Assembly: GCA_016191815.1 (NCBI GenBank)
Contig: JACPVI010000054.1
Location: 1-42,252 of the forward strand
Direction: 5' to 3'
Length of the DNA stretch: 42,252 bases
Source: Myxococcales bacterium
GTDB taxonomy: Bacteria > Myxococcota > Myxococcia > Myxococcales > Myxococcaceae
In this document: positions 34,203 through 42,198 of the stretch, piece by piece
Layout: the number at the start of each line of letters is the position of its first letter
How positions within the stretch are numbered: position 1 is the stretch's first letter
Notes under the pieces: model-generated
Told to the model about the DNA's origin: nothing
Databases searched by the model: none
Seen by the model: only the letters and a program-made list of their open reading frames with translations
Translations under genes and position numbers: made by a program

Positions 34203-35302
34203 AGACGACGACGGCGCTGTGGTGGCTCGTGCCTCTTTCCGCGCTGGCCGCGGGCGAGGTGAAGGAGCCGCCGAAGGCCGGCGAGCTGGCCGAGCGGAAG
34301 GTGAAGGTCGCCCCCGTGGAGACCGGCGAGGTGGTCGAGGCGGTCTCGCTGACCGGCGAGCTCCAGGGCATGCGCGAGGTTCGGGTGATGGCGCTGTTGC
34401 CCGAGCGCATCCGCTCGCTGCCGGTGCAGGAGGGCCAAAAGGTCAAGCAGGGCGACATCTTGTGCGTCCTGTGGGGCGATCTGCAGACGCAGGGCGTCGA
34501 CCAGGCGCAGGCGGGGCTGGAGGCGGCCATCTCGGCGCGCGACGCCGCCCGCGACAGCCTGGCCCGCATGCGCGCCCTGTCGCAGGCCGGGTCGATCCCC
34601 AAGTCGCAGCTCGAGGCCATCGAGGCGCAATCGCGCACCGCCGAGGCGCAGGTGCGGCAGGCGACCGCCGCGGTCGGAGCGGCGTCGGCGCAGAAGCAGC
34701 GCACCGTGATCCGCAGCCCGATCGACGGCGTGGCCACGCAGATCGCCCTGCGCGAGGGCGACCTCGCCTCGCCGGGCGTTCCCATCATGACGGTGGTGAA
34801 CCCGCGGCACCTCAAGGCGGTGCTGCGCGTGCCCGAGCGGCACTTCCTCAAGCTGGTCGAGGGCCTGCCGGTGGAGCTCTCTCCTTTGGCGCGGCCGGAC
34901 CAGAAGGTCGAAGCCAAGGTGTCGCTGAAGAGCCAGGTGATCGACCGCATGACGCGCACCGGGATGGTCGAGGTGCACCTCGACAACCCCGACGGGGCGC
35001 TGGTCGCCGGCAGCGCGGTGCGCGCCAAGGTGGTGCTCAACCGCCGGCCGGGCGTGGTGCTGGTGCCGGCCGAGGCGGTGCTGCTCACGCCGCAGACCGA
35101 CCGCACCGGCGAGGCGGTGGCGTTCGTGGCGGACGGAACGAAGGCGCTGCGCCGCGAGGTCAAGGTGGGCGCGCGGCAGGGCGGCTGGCTGGAGATCGTC
35201 TCGGGGCTGAGGCCCGGCGAGTCGCTGGTGGTGCACGGCGCCCACTTCCTGCGCGACGGCAACCCGATTCAAGTCGTCGCGGCGGCGGGAGCGAAGCCGT
35301 GA
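34199..35302 (+). CDS. RND efflux periplasmic adaptor (membrane fusion protein)
   Basis: 367 residues. Signal peptide ending near LAAG; no lipobox. Order of parts: a beta-barrel/lipoyl half (VVEAVSLTGELQGMREVRV and IRSLPVQEGQKVKQGDIL), a helical hairpin (about residues 95-165), the second lipoyl half (RTVIRSPIDGVATQIALREG), and the barrel and membrane-proximal domains with VLVPAEAVLL. It bridges the RND pump and the TolC-type duct. Stop overlaps the RND GTG by 3 bp, so all four genes of the operon are coupled. Confidence 0.93.
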   Translation: MKTTTALWWLVPLSALAAGEVKEPPKAGELAERKVKVAPVETGEVVEAVSLTGELQGMREVRVMALLPERIRSLPVQEGQKVKQGDILCVLWGDLQTQGVDQAQAGLEAAISARDAARDSLARMRALSQAGSIPKSQLEAIEAQSRTAEAQVRQATAAVGAASAQKQRTVIRSPIDGVATQIALREGDLASPGVPIMTVVNPRHLKAVLRVPERHFLKLVEGLPVELSPLARPDQKVEAKVSLKSQVIDRMTRTGMVEVHLDNPDGALVAGSAVRAKVVLNRRPGVVLVPAEAVLLTPQTDRTGEAVAFVADGTKALRREVKVGARQGGWLEIVSGLRPGESLVVHGAHFLRDGNPIQVVAAAGAKP

Positions 35303-38300
35303 AGATCACCGAGCTGTCGGTTCGATTGCCGGTCACCGGCGTGATGGTGTTCCTCGGCCTGACGGTGCTCGGGGTGTTCACCTTCACCCGGCTCAAGCTG
35401 GACATGCTGCCCGACATCGAGTTCCCGATCGTCGCGGTGATTACCCAGTACCCGGGCGCCGGCCCCGCGGCGATGGAGCAGGCGGTGACGCGGCCCATCG
35501 AGGCGGCGATGGCCTCGGTGCAGAACGTGGAGGACGTCACCTCGACCAGCTCGCAGAACCTCTCGGCGGTGATGATCAAGTTCGCCTGGGGCACCGACAT
35601 GCAGCAGGCCGAGCAGAACGTGCGCAAGAACCTGGAGATCTTCGCGCTCGACAACCTGCCCGACGACGCCCAGCGCCCGTTGACGTTCGCCTTCGACCCG
35701 TCGATGCAGCCGGTGGTGTTCCTCACCGTGAACGCGCCCGGCAACGCTCAGGCGGTGCGCCAGCTGGCGGAGGAGGAGGTCGATCCGTTCCTGCTGCGCC
35801 TTCCCGGCGTGGCCGCCGCCGAGGTGCTGGGCGGCGTCAAGCGCGAGATCCAGGTCGAGCTGCAACCCGAGTGGCTCGAGGCCTACCGCGTCTCGCCGCA
35901 ACAGGTCATCGGCGCCTTGCGCATGGCGAACCTGATGCTGCCCGGCGGGCGGCTCGACCAGGGGCGGCAGGAGCTGTCGATCTCCACCTCGTCGGAGTTC
36001 ACCTCGGTCGCGCAGATCGAGGAGGTGGTGGTGGGCCAGGCGCAGGGCGTGCCGGTGCACTTGTCGGACGTGGCGGTGGTGAAGGACGGCTTCGAGGAGC
36101 AGCTCGCCGTGGTGCGCGCCAACGGCAGAGAGTCGGTGATGTTGGCGGTGCGCAAGCAGTCGGACGCCAACACCGTGCAGGTGGCGCGGCGGGTGGTGGC
36201 CGAGCTGAAGGAGCTGGAGAAGCGGCTGCCCGAGGGAGCGACGCTGACCCCGGTGTTCGACCAGGGCGAGCCGATTACCCGCGCCATCTCGAACCTGACC
36301 AACAACGCCTGGCTGGCGGTGCTGTTCACCGCGCTGGTGCTGCTGGCGTTCCTGCGCAGTTGGCGCACCAGCTCGATCGTGCTGGTGAGCATTCCGCTGT
36401 CGCTCCTGGTGACGTTCGCGGTGATGGACTTCCAGGGGGTGACGCTGAACGTAATCTCGATGGCCGGCCTGGCGCTGGCCGTGGGCATGCTGGTCGACAA
36501 CTCGATCGTGGTGCTGGAGAACATCTTCAACCACCTGAGCCGCGGCAAGGACCCCGGGCACGCGGCGATCGACGGCACCACCGAGATGGCGATGCCGATC
36601 ATCGCCTCCACCCTGACCACGGTGGTGGTGTTCGCGCCGGTGCTGTTCGTGCCCGGGCTGGCCGGCCAGCTCTTCAAGGACATGAGCCTCACCATCTGCA
36701 TCTCGCTGTTGTCGTCGCTCTTGGTGGCGCTGACCCTGGTGCCATTGATGGCGAGCCTGATGGTGCGCGACGTGACCAGGCGCAACGCGCTGGAGCGGCT
36801 GCTGGCGCGGGTGACCTCCTGGATCGACCCGCTGTCGGCACGGTACGGCCGGGCGCTGCGGCGCATCCTGGGCCACCGCAAGAAGGTGTTCGCGCTGTCG
36901 GCGCTGGTCTTCTTCGGGTCGATGGCGCTGTTCGGCGTGGTCGGCGTCGACTTCCTGGCGAAGGCCGACGAGGGCCGGGTGATGTTCGCGGTGAAGGCGG
37001 CGCCGGGCACCGCGCTGTGGCAGACCGACGGCATCTTCAAGGAGATCGAGGAGATCGTCCGCGACGAGGTGCCCGAGGCCAAGGTGATCGTCTCGCAGTT
37101 CGGCGGCGGCGGCACGCCGTTCGCGGCGCTCACCGGGCAGACGTCGTACTCCGGCAACGTGCAGATCCGGTTGCCGCCGCGCAAGCTGCGAAAGCGCTCG
37201 CAGCTCGACGTGCAGAACGACCTGTTGGAGCGGTTCGAGAAGCTGGCGGGCATCGAGATCCAGCCGACCGACCAGGGCGCGGCGATGCTGGGCAGCGGCG
37301 GCGACGTGGCGGTGAAGGTGTACTCCGACGATCTCGACAAGCTGCGCGACTTCGGCGCCCGGCTGAAGAACCGGATCGAGCAGGTGCCGGGAGCGTCGAA
37401 CGTCACCTTCAACATGGAGCAGGGCGCCCCCGAGCTCTCGGTCGACCTCGACCGCGAGCAGATCAAGGTGCTCGGGCTCGTGCCGGGCGACGTGGCGTCG
37501 ACCATCTCGACCTACTTCCTCGGCACCACCGCGACCATCTACCGGGAGGGGGGCGAGGAGCACCGCGTGTTCGTGCGCGCTCCGCCCGACGTGCGCCGCG
37601 ACATCGAGCAACTGCGCGCCCTGCCGCTTCTGACGCCCCGCGGGGTGACGGTGCCCCTGGAGACGGTGGCCGAGCTGCGGGCCTCCTTGGGGCCGACGAA
37701 GGTCACCCGCGAGAACCAGCGGCGGATGGGGACGATCTCGGTGAGCGCCAACAAGGTGCCGCTGGGCACGCTGACCGCCCGGGTGGAGGAGCAGATCCGC
37801 GCCCAGGGCGACGAGCCGGGCATCGTGGTGCAAGTGGAGGGCACCGCGCAGGACCTGAAGGACTCGTTCGCGGCGCTGGGGCTCGCCTTCCTGGTGGCGG
37901 TGCTGCTGGTCTACATGGTGATGGCCAGCCAGTTCGAGTCGCTGCTCGAGCCGTTCGTGATCCTCTTCGCCGTGCCCATGTCGCTGTGCGGGGTGGCGGT
38001 GGGGCTGGCGGTCACCAACACGACGCTGCAGGTCACCGCGCTGATCGGCGTCATCCTGCTGGCGGGCGTGGTGGTGAACAACGGCATCGTGTTGATCGAC
38101 GTGCTCAAGCACCGGCGGCTCGAGGGCAAGGACCTGGTCGAGGCGGCGGTCGAGGCGGGCACGCTGCGGCTGCGGCCCATTCTGATGACCACGCTGACCA
38201 CGGCGCTGGGCATGCTGCCTCTGGCGACCGGGCTCGGAGACGGCGCCGAGCTGTGGGCCCCGATGGCCCGCGCGGTGATCGGCGGCATGACGCTGTCGAC

Positions 38301-38484
38301 GCTGCTCACCCTAGTGCTGGTGCCGGCGATGTACGTCTCGGTGGCCGGCTGGGTCGACCGGCGCAAGGCGCGCAGGGCCGCGAAGATGGCGGCGGTGGTC
38401 GAGCCCGAGCCGGCCGACGAGGAGCCCGCAGTCCTAAAGGCGACGCGGGCTTCGACCTTGGCCCAATGGCGGGGGGTGACGTGA
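35299..38484 (+). CDS. RND efflux permease
   Basis: 1061 residues. Starts KITELSVRLPVTGVMVFLGL, then LDMLPDIEFPIVAVITQYPG, standard for the family. The twelve-helix plan is visible: first helix, porter domain, helices 2-6 (AVGMLVDNSIVVLENI in helix 4 with the proton-relay Asp), second half starting near HRKKVFALSALVFFG, and the last helices (LVYMVMASQFESLLEPFVI, TALGMLPLATGLGDGAE). VDN rather than VDD in helix 4 fits HAE-type pumps outside the AcrB group. The last 20 or so residues are encoded by the right 60-bp repeat and look foreign to the family. Substrates cannot be predicted. Confidence 0.94.
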   Translation: MKITELSVRLPVTGVMVFLGLTVLGVFTFTRLKLDMLPDIEFPIVAVITQYPGAGPAAMEQAVTRPIEAAMASVQNVEDVTSTSSQNLSAVMIKFAWGTDMQQAEQNVRKNLEIFALDNLPDDAQRPLTFAFDPSMQPVVFLTVNAPGNAQAVRQLAEEEVDPFLLRLPGVAAAEVLGGVKREIQVELQPEWLEAYRVSPQQVIGALRMANLMLPGGRLDQGRQELSISTSSEFTSVAQIEEVVVGQAQGVPVHLSDVAVVKDGFEEQLAVVRANGRESVMLAVRKQSDANTVQVARRVVAELKELEKRLPEGATLTPVFDQGEPITRAISNLTNNAWLAVLFTALVLLAFLRSWRTSSIVLVSIPLSLLVTFAVMDFQGVTLNVISMAGLALAVGMLVDNSIVVLENIFNHLSRGKDPGHAAIDGTTEMAMPIIASTLTTVVVFAPVLFVPGLAGQLFKDMSLTICISLLSSLLVALTLVPLMASLMVRDVTRRNALERLLARVTSWIDPLSARYGRALRRILGHRKKVFALSALVFFGSMALFGVVGVDFLAKADEGRVMFAVKAAPGTALWQTDGIFKEIEEIVRDEVPEAKVIVSQFGGGGTPFAALTGQTSYSGNVQIRLPPRKLRKRSQLDVQNDLLERFEKLAGIEIQPTDQGAAMLGSGGDVAVKVYSDDLDKLRDFGARLKNRIEQVPGASNVTFNMEQGAPELSVDLDREQIKVLGLVPGDVASTISTYFLGTTATIYREGGEEHRVFVRAPPDVRRDIEQLRALPLLTPRGVTVPLETVAELRASLGPTKVTRENQRRMGTISVSANKVPLGTLTARVEEQIRAQGDEPGIVVQVEGTAQDLKDSFAALGLAFLVAVLLVYMVMASQFESLLEPFVILFAVPMSLCGVAVGLAVTNTTLQVTALIGVILLAGVVVNNGIVLIDVLKHRRLEGKDLVEAAVEAGTLRLRPILMTTLTTALGMLPLATGLGDGAELWAPMARAVIGGMTLSTLLTLVLVPAMYVSVAGWVDRRKARRAAKMAAVVEPEPADEEPAVLKATRASTLAQWRGVT
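38422..38481 (+). repeat. 60-bp direct repeat, right copy
   Basis: Identical to 29442-29501. It covers the last codons of the RND gene, whose TGA lies at 38482-38484, straddling the end of the repeat, and is followed by 34 bp before the Hsp20 GTG. Whatever joined the cassette here therefore replaced the pump's original C-terminus. Confidence 0.85.
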
Positions 38485-38518
38485 GGGCGTAGATCCCCGC
38501 GCCCTCAAGGAGCCCACC

Positions 38519-39037
38519 GTGATCAACGTCGAACAAGAGATTAGCCGTGTCGAGCAGCTCTACCGACAAGTCGCCGGCAGCGAGCCCAAGCGCCCGGAGC
38601 AGCCCTTGGCCCCCATTCCCCCGGAGGCCAATGCCGAGCAGTACGTGCAGGAGAACCTGCAGCGCCTCTTTGGCGCGCTCCAGGCGGGGCTGGCCCCCCT
38701 GGCGGAGCTCACCCCCCAGGTCGCGCTCTTCGAGTCGGACCGCGACTGGCGTTGCCTCGTCGAGCTTCCCGGCGTGGCGCGGGAGGATCTGACCGTGCAG
38801 GTCACCCAGGGAGTGCTGCGCGTCGCCGCCCTCAGGCCGCTTCCCGCCGTGGACGGCGAGGCGCGTTCCCCCAGCTATTCGGAGATCGCTCCGTGCCGGT
38901 TCGTGCGCGCGATCCCCATGCCGGCCTTCGCCCGGTTCGAGTCCGCCGAGGCGAGGCTGGAGAACGGAATCCTCACGGTGAGGTGCGCGAAGGACCAGGC
39001 GGCGGTCCGACGCGATGTGCGGATCGAGGTGGTCTAG
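38519..39037 (+). CDS. Hsp20/alpha-crystallin small heat-shock protein
   Basis: 172 residues. An N-terminal helical stretch (INVEQEISRVEQLYRQVAG) and a Pro-rich linker precede the alpha-crystallin domain at about residues 70-170: VALFESDRDWRCLVELPGV, REDLTVQVTQGVLRV, and ARLENGILTVRC, the A-x-NGxL signature. Conserved strand pattern but no C-terminal IXI motif. Small heat-shock proteins hold unfolded proteins in solution. GTG start with AAGGAG 6 nt upstream. Coupled in direction with the repeat protein at 39107, 69 bp away. Confidence 0.88.
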   Translation: MINVEQEISRVEQLYRQVAGSEPKRPEQPLAPIPPEANAEQYVQENLQRLFGALQAGLAPLAELTPQVALFESDRDWRCLVELPGVAREDLTVQVTQGVLRVAALRPLPAVDGEARSPSYSEIAPCRFVRAIPMPAFARFESAEARLENGILTVRCAKDQAAVRRDVRIEVV

Positions 39038-39106
39038 CCACCTCCGGCGCCCGCCCGGGCGCATGGCAGCCGTCAGTTCAACCACGAAGTATGGGAGGAG
39101 TGTGTC

Positions 39107-39667
39107 ATGACACCCGAAATCCAGAGGCTGCAGGTACTCAACGATCTCGTCGCGCAGACCATCGACGTGATCAACCAGCGCGCAGTGCTTGGCCAGCTTG
39201 CCGGCCAGGTCCCCTACGCCCAGCCGTTCGGCGTTCCCCAGATTGGCCTGCAGCACACCCCCTACCAGGCCATCGCGCAGCTCCCCTACGTGCAGCAGGC
39301 GCTGCAGTCGCGGCTCGGCGCGTGGGGACAGACCCCCTTCACCGGCGTCGGCTTCGGCCAGATCCCCTTCGCCGGCGCGGGCATCGGGCTGCAGCACACG
39401 CCCTTCACCCAGGCGTCGCTGCTGGGCCAGCTCCCCTACGGCCAGGCGGTTCAGGCCGGCATCGGCCAGGTGCCCCTCGCCGGAGTGGGGATGATGGGCG
39501 GCCAGCTCCCGTACGGCGTTCCCGGGATGGTCGGCGGGCTGCAGCACACTCCGTTCCAGGTTGCGCAGACCTGGGGCATTCCGCAGCTGCCGGTGACCCA
39601 GCTCGGCTACGGCATCGACCCCCGCCTGCTCGGCATCTCCCCCTGGGCGGTCGGCCAGCGCTTCTAG
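39107..39667 (+). CDS. GLQHTP-repeat low-complexity protein
   Basis: 186 residues. After a helical start (about residues 1-28) the chain is Gly/Gln/Pro/Leu with aromatics. GLQHTP(Y/F) occurs three times, at residues 47, 94 and 144 (the third preceded by Gly), about 48 residues apart. Between them are QLPYxQ, QTPFTG, QIPFAG and QVPLAG elements. No Cys and almost no charge follow the start. The sequence is probably disordered or stacked in a regular fold. Placed right after hsp20, it may be a client or a structural (for example spore or envelope) protein; this is inference. GGGAGGAG lies upstream of the ATG. I do not recognise a family. Confidence 0.72.
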   Translation: MTPEIQRLQVLNDLVAQTIDVINQRAVLGQLAGQVPYAQPFGVPQIGLQHTPYQAIAQLPYVQQALQSRLGAWGQTPFTGVGFGQIPFAGAGIGLQHTPFTQASLLGQLPYGQAVQAGIGQVPLAGVGMMGGQLPYGVPGMVGGLQHTPFQVAQTWGIPQLPVTQLGYGIDPRLLGISPWAVGQRF

Positions 39668-39682
39668 GAAGACCAGCGCAAG

Positions 39683-39714
39683 AGGCCCTCTCCTCTTTGC
39701 AGGGGAGAGGGCCT
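39683..39714. terminator. Strong hairpin after the GLQHTP-repeat gene
   Basis: An 11-bp perfect stem (AGGCCCTCTCC / GGAGAGGGCCT) with a 10-nt loop starts 15 bp after the stop codon. It lacks a T run on the plus strand. It probably ends the hsp20 transcript with help from Rho, or is a dispersed hairpin repeat. Confidence 0.5.
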
Positions 39715-39734
39715 ACCAATCCCAGGCCTCGGGC

Positions 39735-39944
39735 CCCTAGATCGAGCCCCGCGTGATAGGCGCCCTTGAGCTTGTGTGCGGCGTCGCCGATGCGGCGGAG
39801 CTGCACCTGCCGCTGGGAGTCGCATACCAAGGCGCCGCTGAACGCGATCCTCGCGCCGACCTCCCGGCAGGTGAGGAGCGAGAGGAAGGCGACCGCGATC
39901 GGCAGGCCGGCCCCGGAGCAAACGCCCGTGGATGGCGAGCCGGC
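39735..39944 (-). pseudogene. Remnant of a Lon-type S16 protease domain
   Basis: One minus-strand frame reads SGAGLPIAVAFLSLLT, then VGARIAFSGALV and later IGDAAHKLKGAYHAGL. This aligns by eye to the Lon C-terminal domain around the catalytic Ser (normally PSAG) and the Lys (in KEKLLAA). A stop codon directly precedes it, no start codon with a ribosome-binding site is present, and the end runs on without the usual ILP segment. Hence a fragment, not a gene. The remainder of the 424 bp from 39668 to 40091 shows only the hairpin at 39683. Confidence 0.45.
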
Positions 39945-40091
39945 TCAGTGCGCGCGATGTGGGGCAAGGGAGTCGGCTGAGGGATAAGAGGCTTCGGTGC
40001 GATTCCAAGAAACCCGGCGGAGCACCGGATTCCAGGGGGTTGGCGCCTCCGCTCGTCGCTCTCGGCCGAGAACGGCGGTAGCGTCCCGGCA

Positions 40092-41351
40092 GTGACTCCC
40101 TCCGCGGTCAGACTCGCGAGACTCGCGGCGCTCCTCCTGGCGCTGGCGCCGTCCGCAGCGTCGGCCTCGGTGACGAGCGCGCCCAAGGCCCGCGTCTGGA
40201 TGGAGCCGAAGCGCATCCTCGTCGTCGTCCGCGAGCCGGCGCCCGCCACTGGCCCGAGCCGCGGTTTGCCGAAACCTCACGTCGGGGGTGTCGACTTCGG
40301 CGACGGCTTCTGCATCTGGGCCCGAGAGGGCGCAAGCCCAGGAGGACGCCGGGCTTTTCGCCGCTGCTACGACTGGGAGGCACTGGAGTCAGGACTTTGG
40401 TACTCGCCGGAGCTGGGTGAATTCCTCTCTCAGGACCCGCTCGGCTACCACGACTCCTTCAACCTCTACGCCTACACCGCCTTCGACCCCATCAACGGCT
40501 GGGACCCGTTTGGGCTATGTGACCCTGTCACCGCTTCGGCCTGCGTTAGCCCTGGCGGAGCAATTCCTGGCGTCAACTACACGCCGGGGGTGCCTTACAC
40601 ACCCGGGCCGGGCATGCGGACGCCCGTACCGCTGCAGGGCTATTCGGCGACTCCGATAAAATCAGCGCCCACCGCGCGACCCAGTCCCTCCCCCAGGGCC
40701 GGAGTGCGGCCAGGCTCCGGTCCGGGAATGGGGCTCGCTTATGGCTTCTTGTTTGGACTGCTAAGCGATGAACCTCCACCAGGCTTCTTCGAGCCCGAAC
40801 CGCCTGAGCCCCCGGACCCGCTCCGATTCCCACCCCCAGGACCGTCAGGTGCCGAGGGTGGACCGGGACATGATGAACCGCCGGGGCTCAGCGGACCGCC
40901 AGCACAGGCGGGTGGTGACAAGCCCAAGACGCCGGTGCCGGAGCTTGACCCGAGTGGCACGGTCCACACTCCACCTGGCGAAGACCTTCCAACGCACGTG
41001 CCCCCTGACTGGACGCGTGAGGATCTGGAGCAGATCCGCGACGACCTGGAACAGAGCATCAAGCGTCGAAAGGAAACTCAGCGACAAAAAGGAGAGAAAG
41101 GTCCCAAAGGTCCTGGTCATCGCAATCGCATTCGCGAGGAAGAGAGGCTCAAGAGGCAGATAGAGAAGAAACTCAACCTACAGCCACGCGGTACCGAACC
41201 GGACATCCCCAAGAAGCCGTCGCCTCCAGCCGGCGGTCCTCAACTCGGAACACGCGCTCTTCCCAATCCGCTCGCCCCCTTGTCTGGAGGGTCCCCGCAA
41301 CCATCCAGAGGCGAATGCAGGAAATCGATGGCGTGTGCTGGGACCAGGTGA
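40092..41351 (+). CDS. Secreted RHS-core tip protein with variable C-terminus (putative polymorphic toxin)
   Basis: 419 residues from GTG 40092. It has its own signal peptide (LAALLLALAPSAASA), then an undefined stretch, then the RHS-associated core ending: GLWYSPELGEFLSQDPLGY followed by FNLYAYTAFDPINGWDPFGL (about residues 100-145). The family would normally have hundreds of residues of YD repeats before this; they are missing. After a Pro/Gly linker (about 150-300) comes a charged helical region (DWTREDLEQIRDDLEQSIKR and RIREEERLKRQIEKKLNL), the likely effector tip, which I cannot assign to a known toxin fold. The stop lies 5 bp before the immunity candidate. Confidence 0.75.
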   Translation: MTPSAVRLARLAALLLALAPSAASASVTSAPKARVWMEPKRILVVVREPAPATGPSRGLPKPHVGGVDFGDGFCIWAREGASPGGRRAFRRCYDWEALESGLWYSPELGEFLSQDPLGYHDSFNLYAYTAFDPINGWDPFGLCDPVTASACVSPGGAIPGVNYTPGVPYTPGPGMRTPVPLQGYSATPIKSAPTARPSPSPRAGVRPGSGPGMGLAYGFLFGLLSDEPPPGFFEPEPPEPPDPLRFPPPGPSGAEGGPGHDEPPGLSGPPAQAGGDKPKTPVPELDPSGTVHTPPGEDLPTHVPPDWTREDLEQIRDDLEQSIKRRKETQRQKGEKGPKGPGHRNRIREEERLKRQIEKKLNLQPRGTEPDIPKKPSPPAGGPQLGTRALPNPLAPLSGGSPQPSRGECRKSMACAGTR

Positions 41352-41356
41352 CGGGC

Positions 41357-42046
41357 ATGAAGAACCGAGCGGACAAGCTGTTCGAGAAAGCGCTGGCGAC
41401 CGGAGACCCTCACGGGGCCAACAGGTTGCTCCAGGAATTTGTTCGTGGGTATCCCCTCGAACGCTTGCGCCTGCTTCTCCGCAGCAACAACCCCGAGGTC
41501 GTGAAGACCGGCGTATTCATCGCTTCGGAACTTGGCCGCGGTGCCTGCGCTCTGGTGGACGAGTTTGCGCCGTTGTTGCGGCACAAGACACATGGGGTCC
41601 GTTTCGATGTGCTCGACTGCGTCTTGCTCTGCGCGACGGCGCTCCATGGCGAGATGATCGCCCGCGCGATTGACCTCATCAACGACCGAGATGCCTCCGT
41701 TCGGTGGAAGGCCCTCGGGTTCATCAGTCGTACGACCAAGGCTCAGCTGCGCGCGTCACTGCCTTTCCTGGGGCGGGAAATGCGGCCACATATTGCCTGG
41801 CTAGCCAGCGTCAAGGTTCGTACGTGGCCAACCGAAGTCTGGAGTGCCCGCACGAGGGTGCAGGAGCGAATTCTGCGGGGGCTGCGGGATCCGGATCCAC
41901 TGCGTCGACGCGTCGCTGCGGCCGCCGCAGCGCGGGTCGCTCGGATTCACACCGCTGCTCTTTCACGAGCCGCATCGTCAGGCGATTCGGATGTTGCTTC
42001 GTTCGCGCAAAGCGAGCTGAGAATCATGGGCGCCCGGCAGCTGTAG
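41357..42046 (+). CDS. HEAT-repeat-like protein, putative immunity protein
   Basis: 229 residues from ATG 41357 (AGGTGA 7 nt upstream); an ATG at 41315 is also in frame but lies within the toxin gene. All-helical with HEAT-like pairs: LEQFV-type start (LLQEFVRGYPLERLRLLLRS), NPEVVKTGVFIASELGRGAC, DRDASVRWKALGFISR, RDPDPLRRRVAAAAAARVAR. HEAT-fold immunity proteins often follow RHS tips and bind the toxin. Small, without signal peptide, directly downstream of the RHS gene. Role as immunity is inferred from position and fold. Confidence 0.75.
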   Translation: MKNRADKLFEKALATGDPHGANRLLQEFVRGYPLERLRLLLRSNNPEVVKTGVFIASELGRGACALVDEFAPLLRHKTHGVRFDVLDCVLLCATALHGEMIARAIDLINDRDASVRWKALGFISRTTKAQLRASLPFLGREMRPHIAWLASVKVRTWPTEVWSARTRVQERILRGLRDPDPLRRRVAAAAAARVARIHTAALSRAASSGDSDVASFAQSELRIMGARQL

Positions 42047-42058
42047 TGCCCACGCGAC
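42042..42058 (+). repeat. 17-bp direct repeat, first copy
   Basis: TGTAGTGCCCACGCGAC, overlapping the stop codon of the HEAT gene; an identical copy lies 72 bp further on. Possibly ends of a small element or an insertion sequence terminal motif. Confidence 0.6.
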
Positions 42059-42113
42059 GGGTCTGGAACGTAACCCGTTCACGGACGGGTGCAGCGCGGC
42101 CCCTGCCGCAGAG

Positions 42114-42130
42114 TGTAGTGCCCACGCGAC
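42114..42130 (+). repeat. 17-bp direct repeat, second copy
   Basis: Identical to 42042-42058, same orientation, 72-bp offset. Between the copies is an imperfect hairpin (ACCCGT / ACGGGT near 42073-42090) that could end transcription of the HEAT gene. Confidence 0.6.
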
Positions 42131-42158
42131 TTGCCACGCCGCGACGGCGGTCCGGAGA

Positions 42159-42175
42159 TCGGCGATGATCGCCGA
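42159..42175. promoter_or_regulatory. Perfect palindrome near the right edge
   Basis: TCGGCGAT-G-ATCGCCGA, an 8-bp inverted repeat with a single central base, directly upstream of a purine-rich GAGGAGGA (42178-42185). It could be the operator of a gene that begins at the right edge. Confidence 0.35.
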
Positions 42176-42198
42176 CCGAGGAGGACTCCATAGCACAC

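Larger units (their letters stand above)
29442..38481. mobile_element. Putative inserted cassette bounded by 60-bp direct repeats
   Basis: The two 60-bp copies enclose about 9.0 kb: the beta-helix lipoprotein, a dead YjbR-like fragment and the marR-tolC-MFP-RND operon. By eye this block favours Arg CGC and Leu CTG more than the flanks. The RND frame runs into the right copy, as if its native stop had been cut off at the junction. No integrase or transposase lies inside, so mobility in its present form is doubtful. Homologous capture or an assembly artefact at a 60-bp repeat are alternatives. Confidence 0.4.

Noticed and set aside
35269-38112. Minus-strand frame of 947 codons opposite the RND gene.
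   Set aside because: His/Gln/Arg-rich complement of a well-recognised RND permease.
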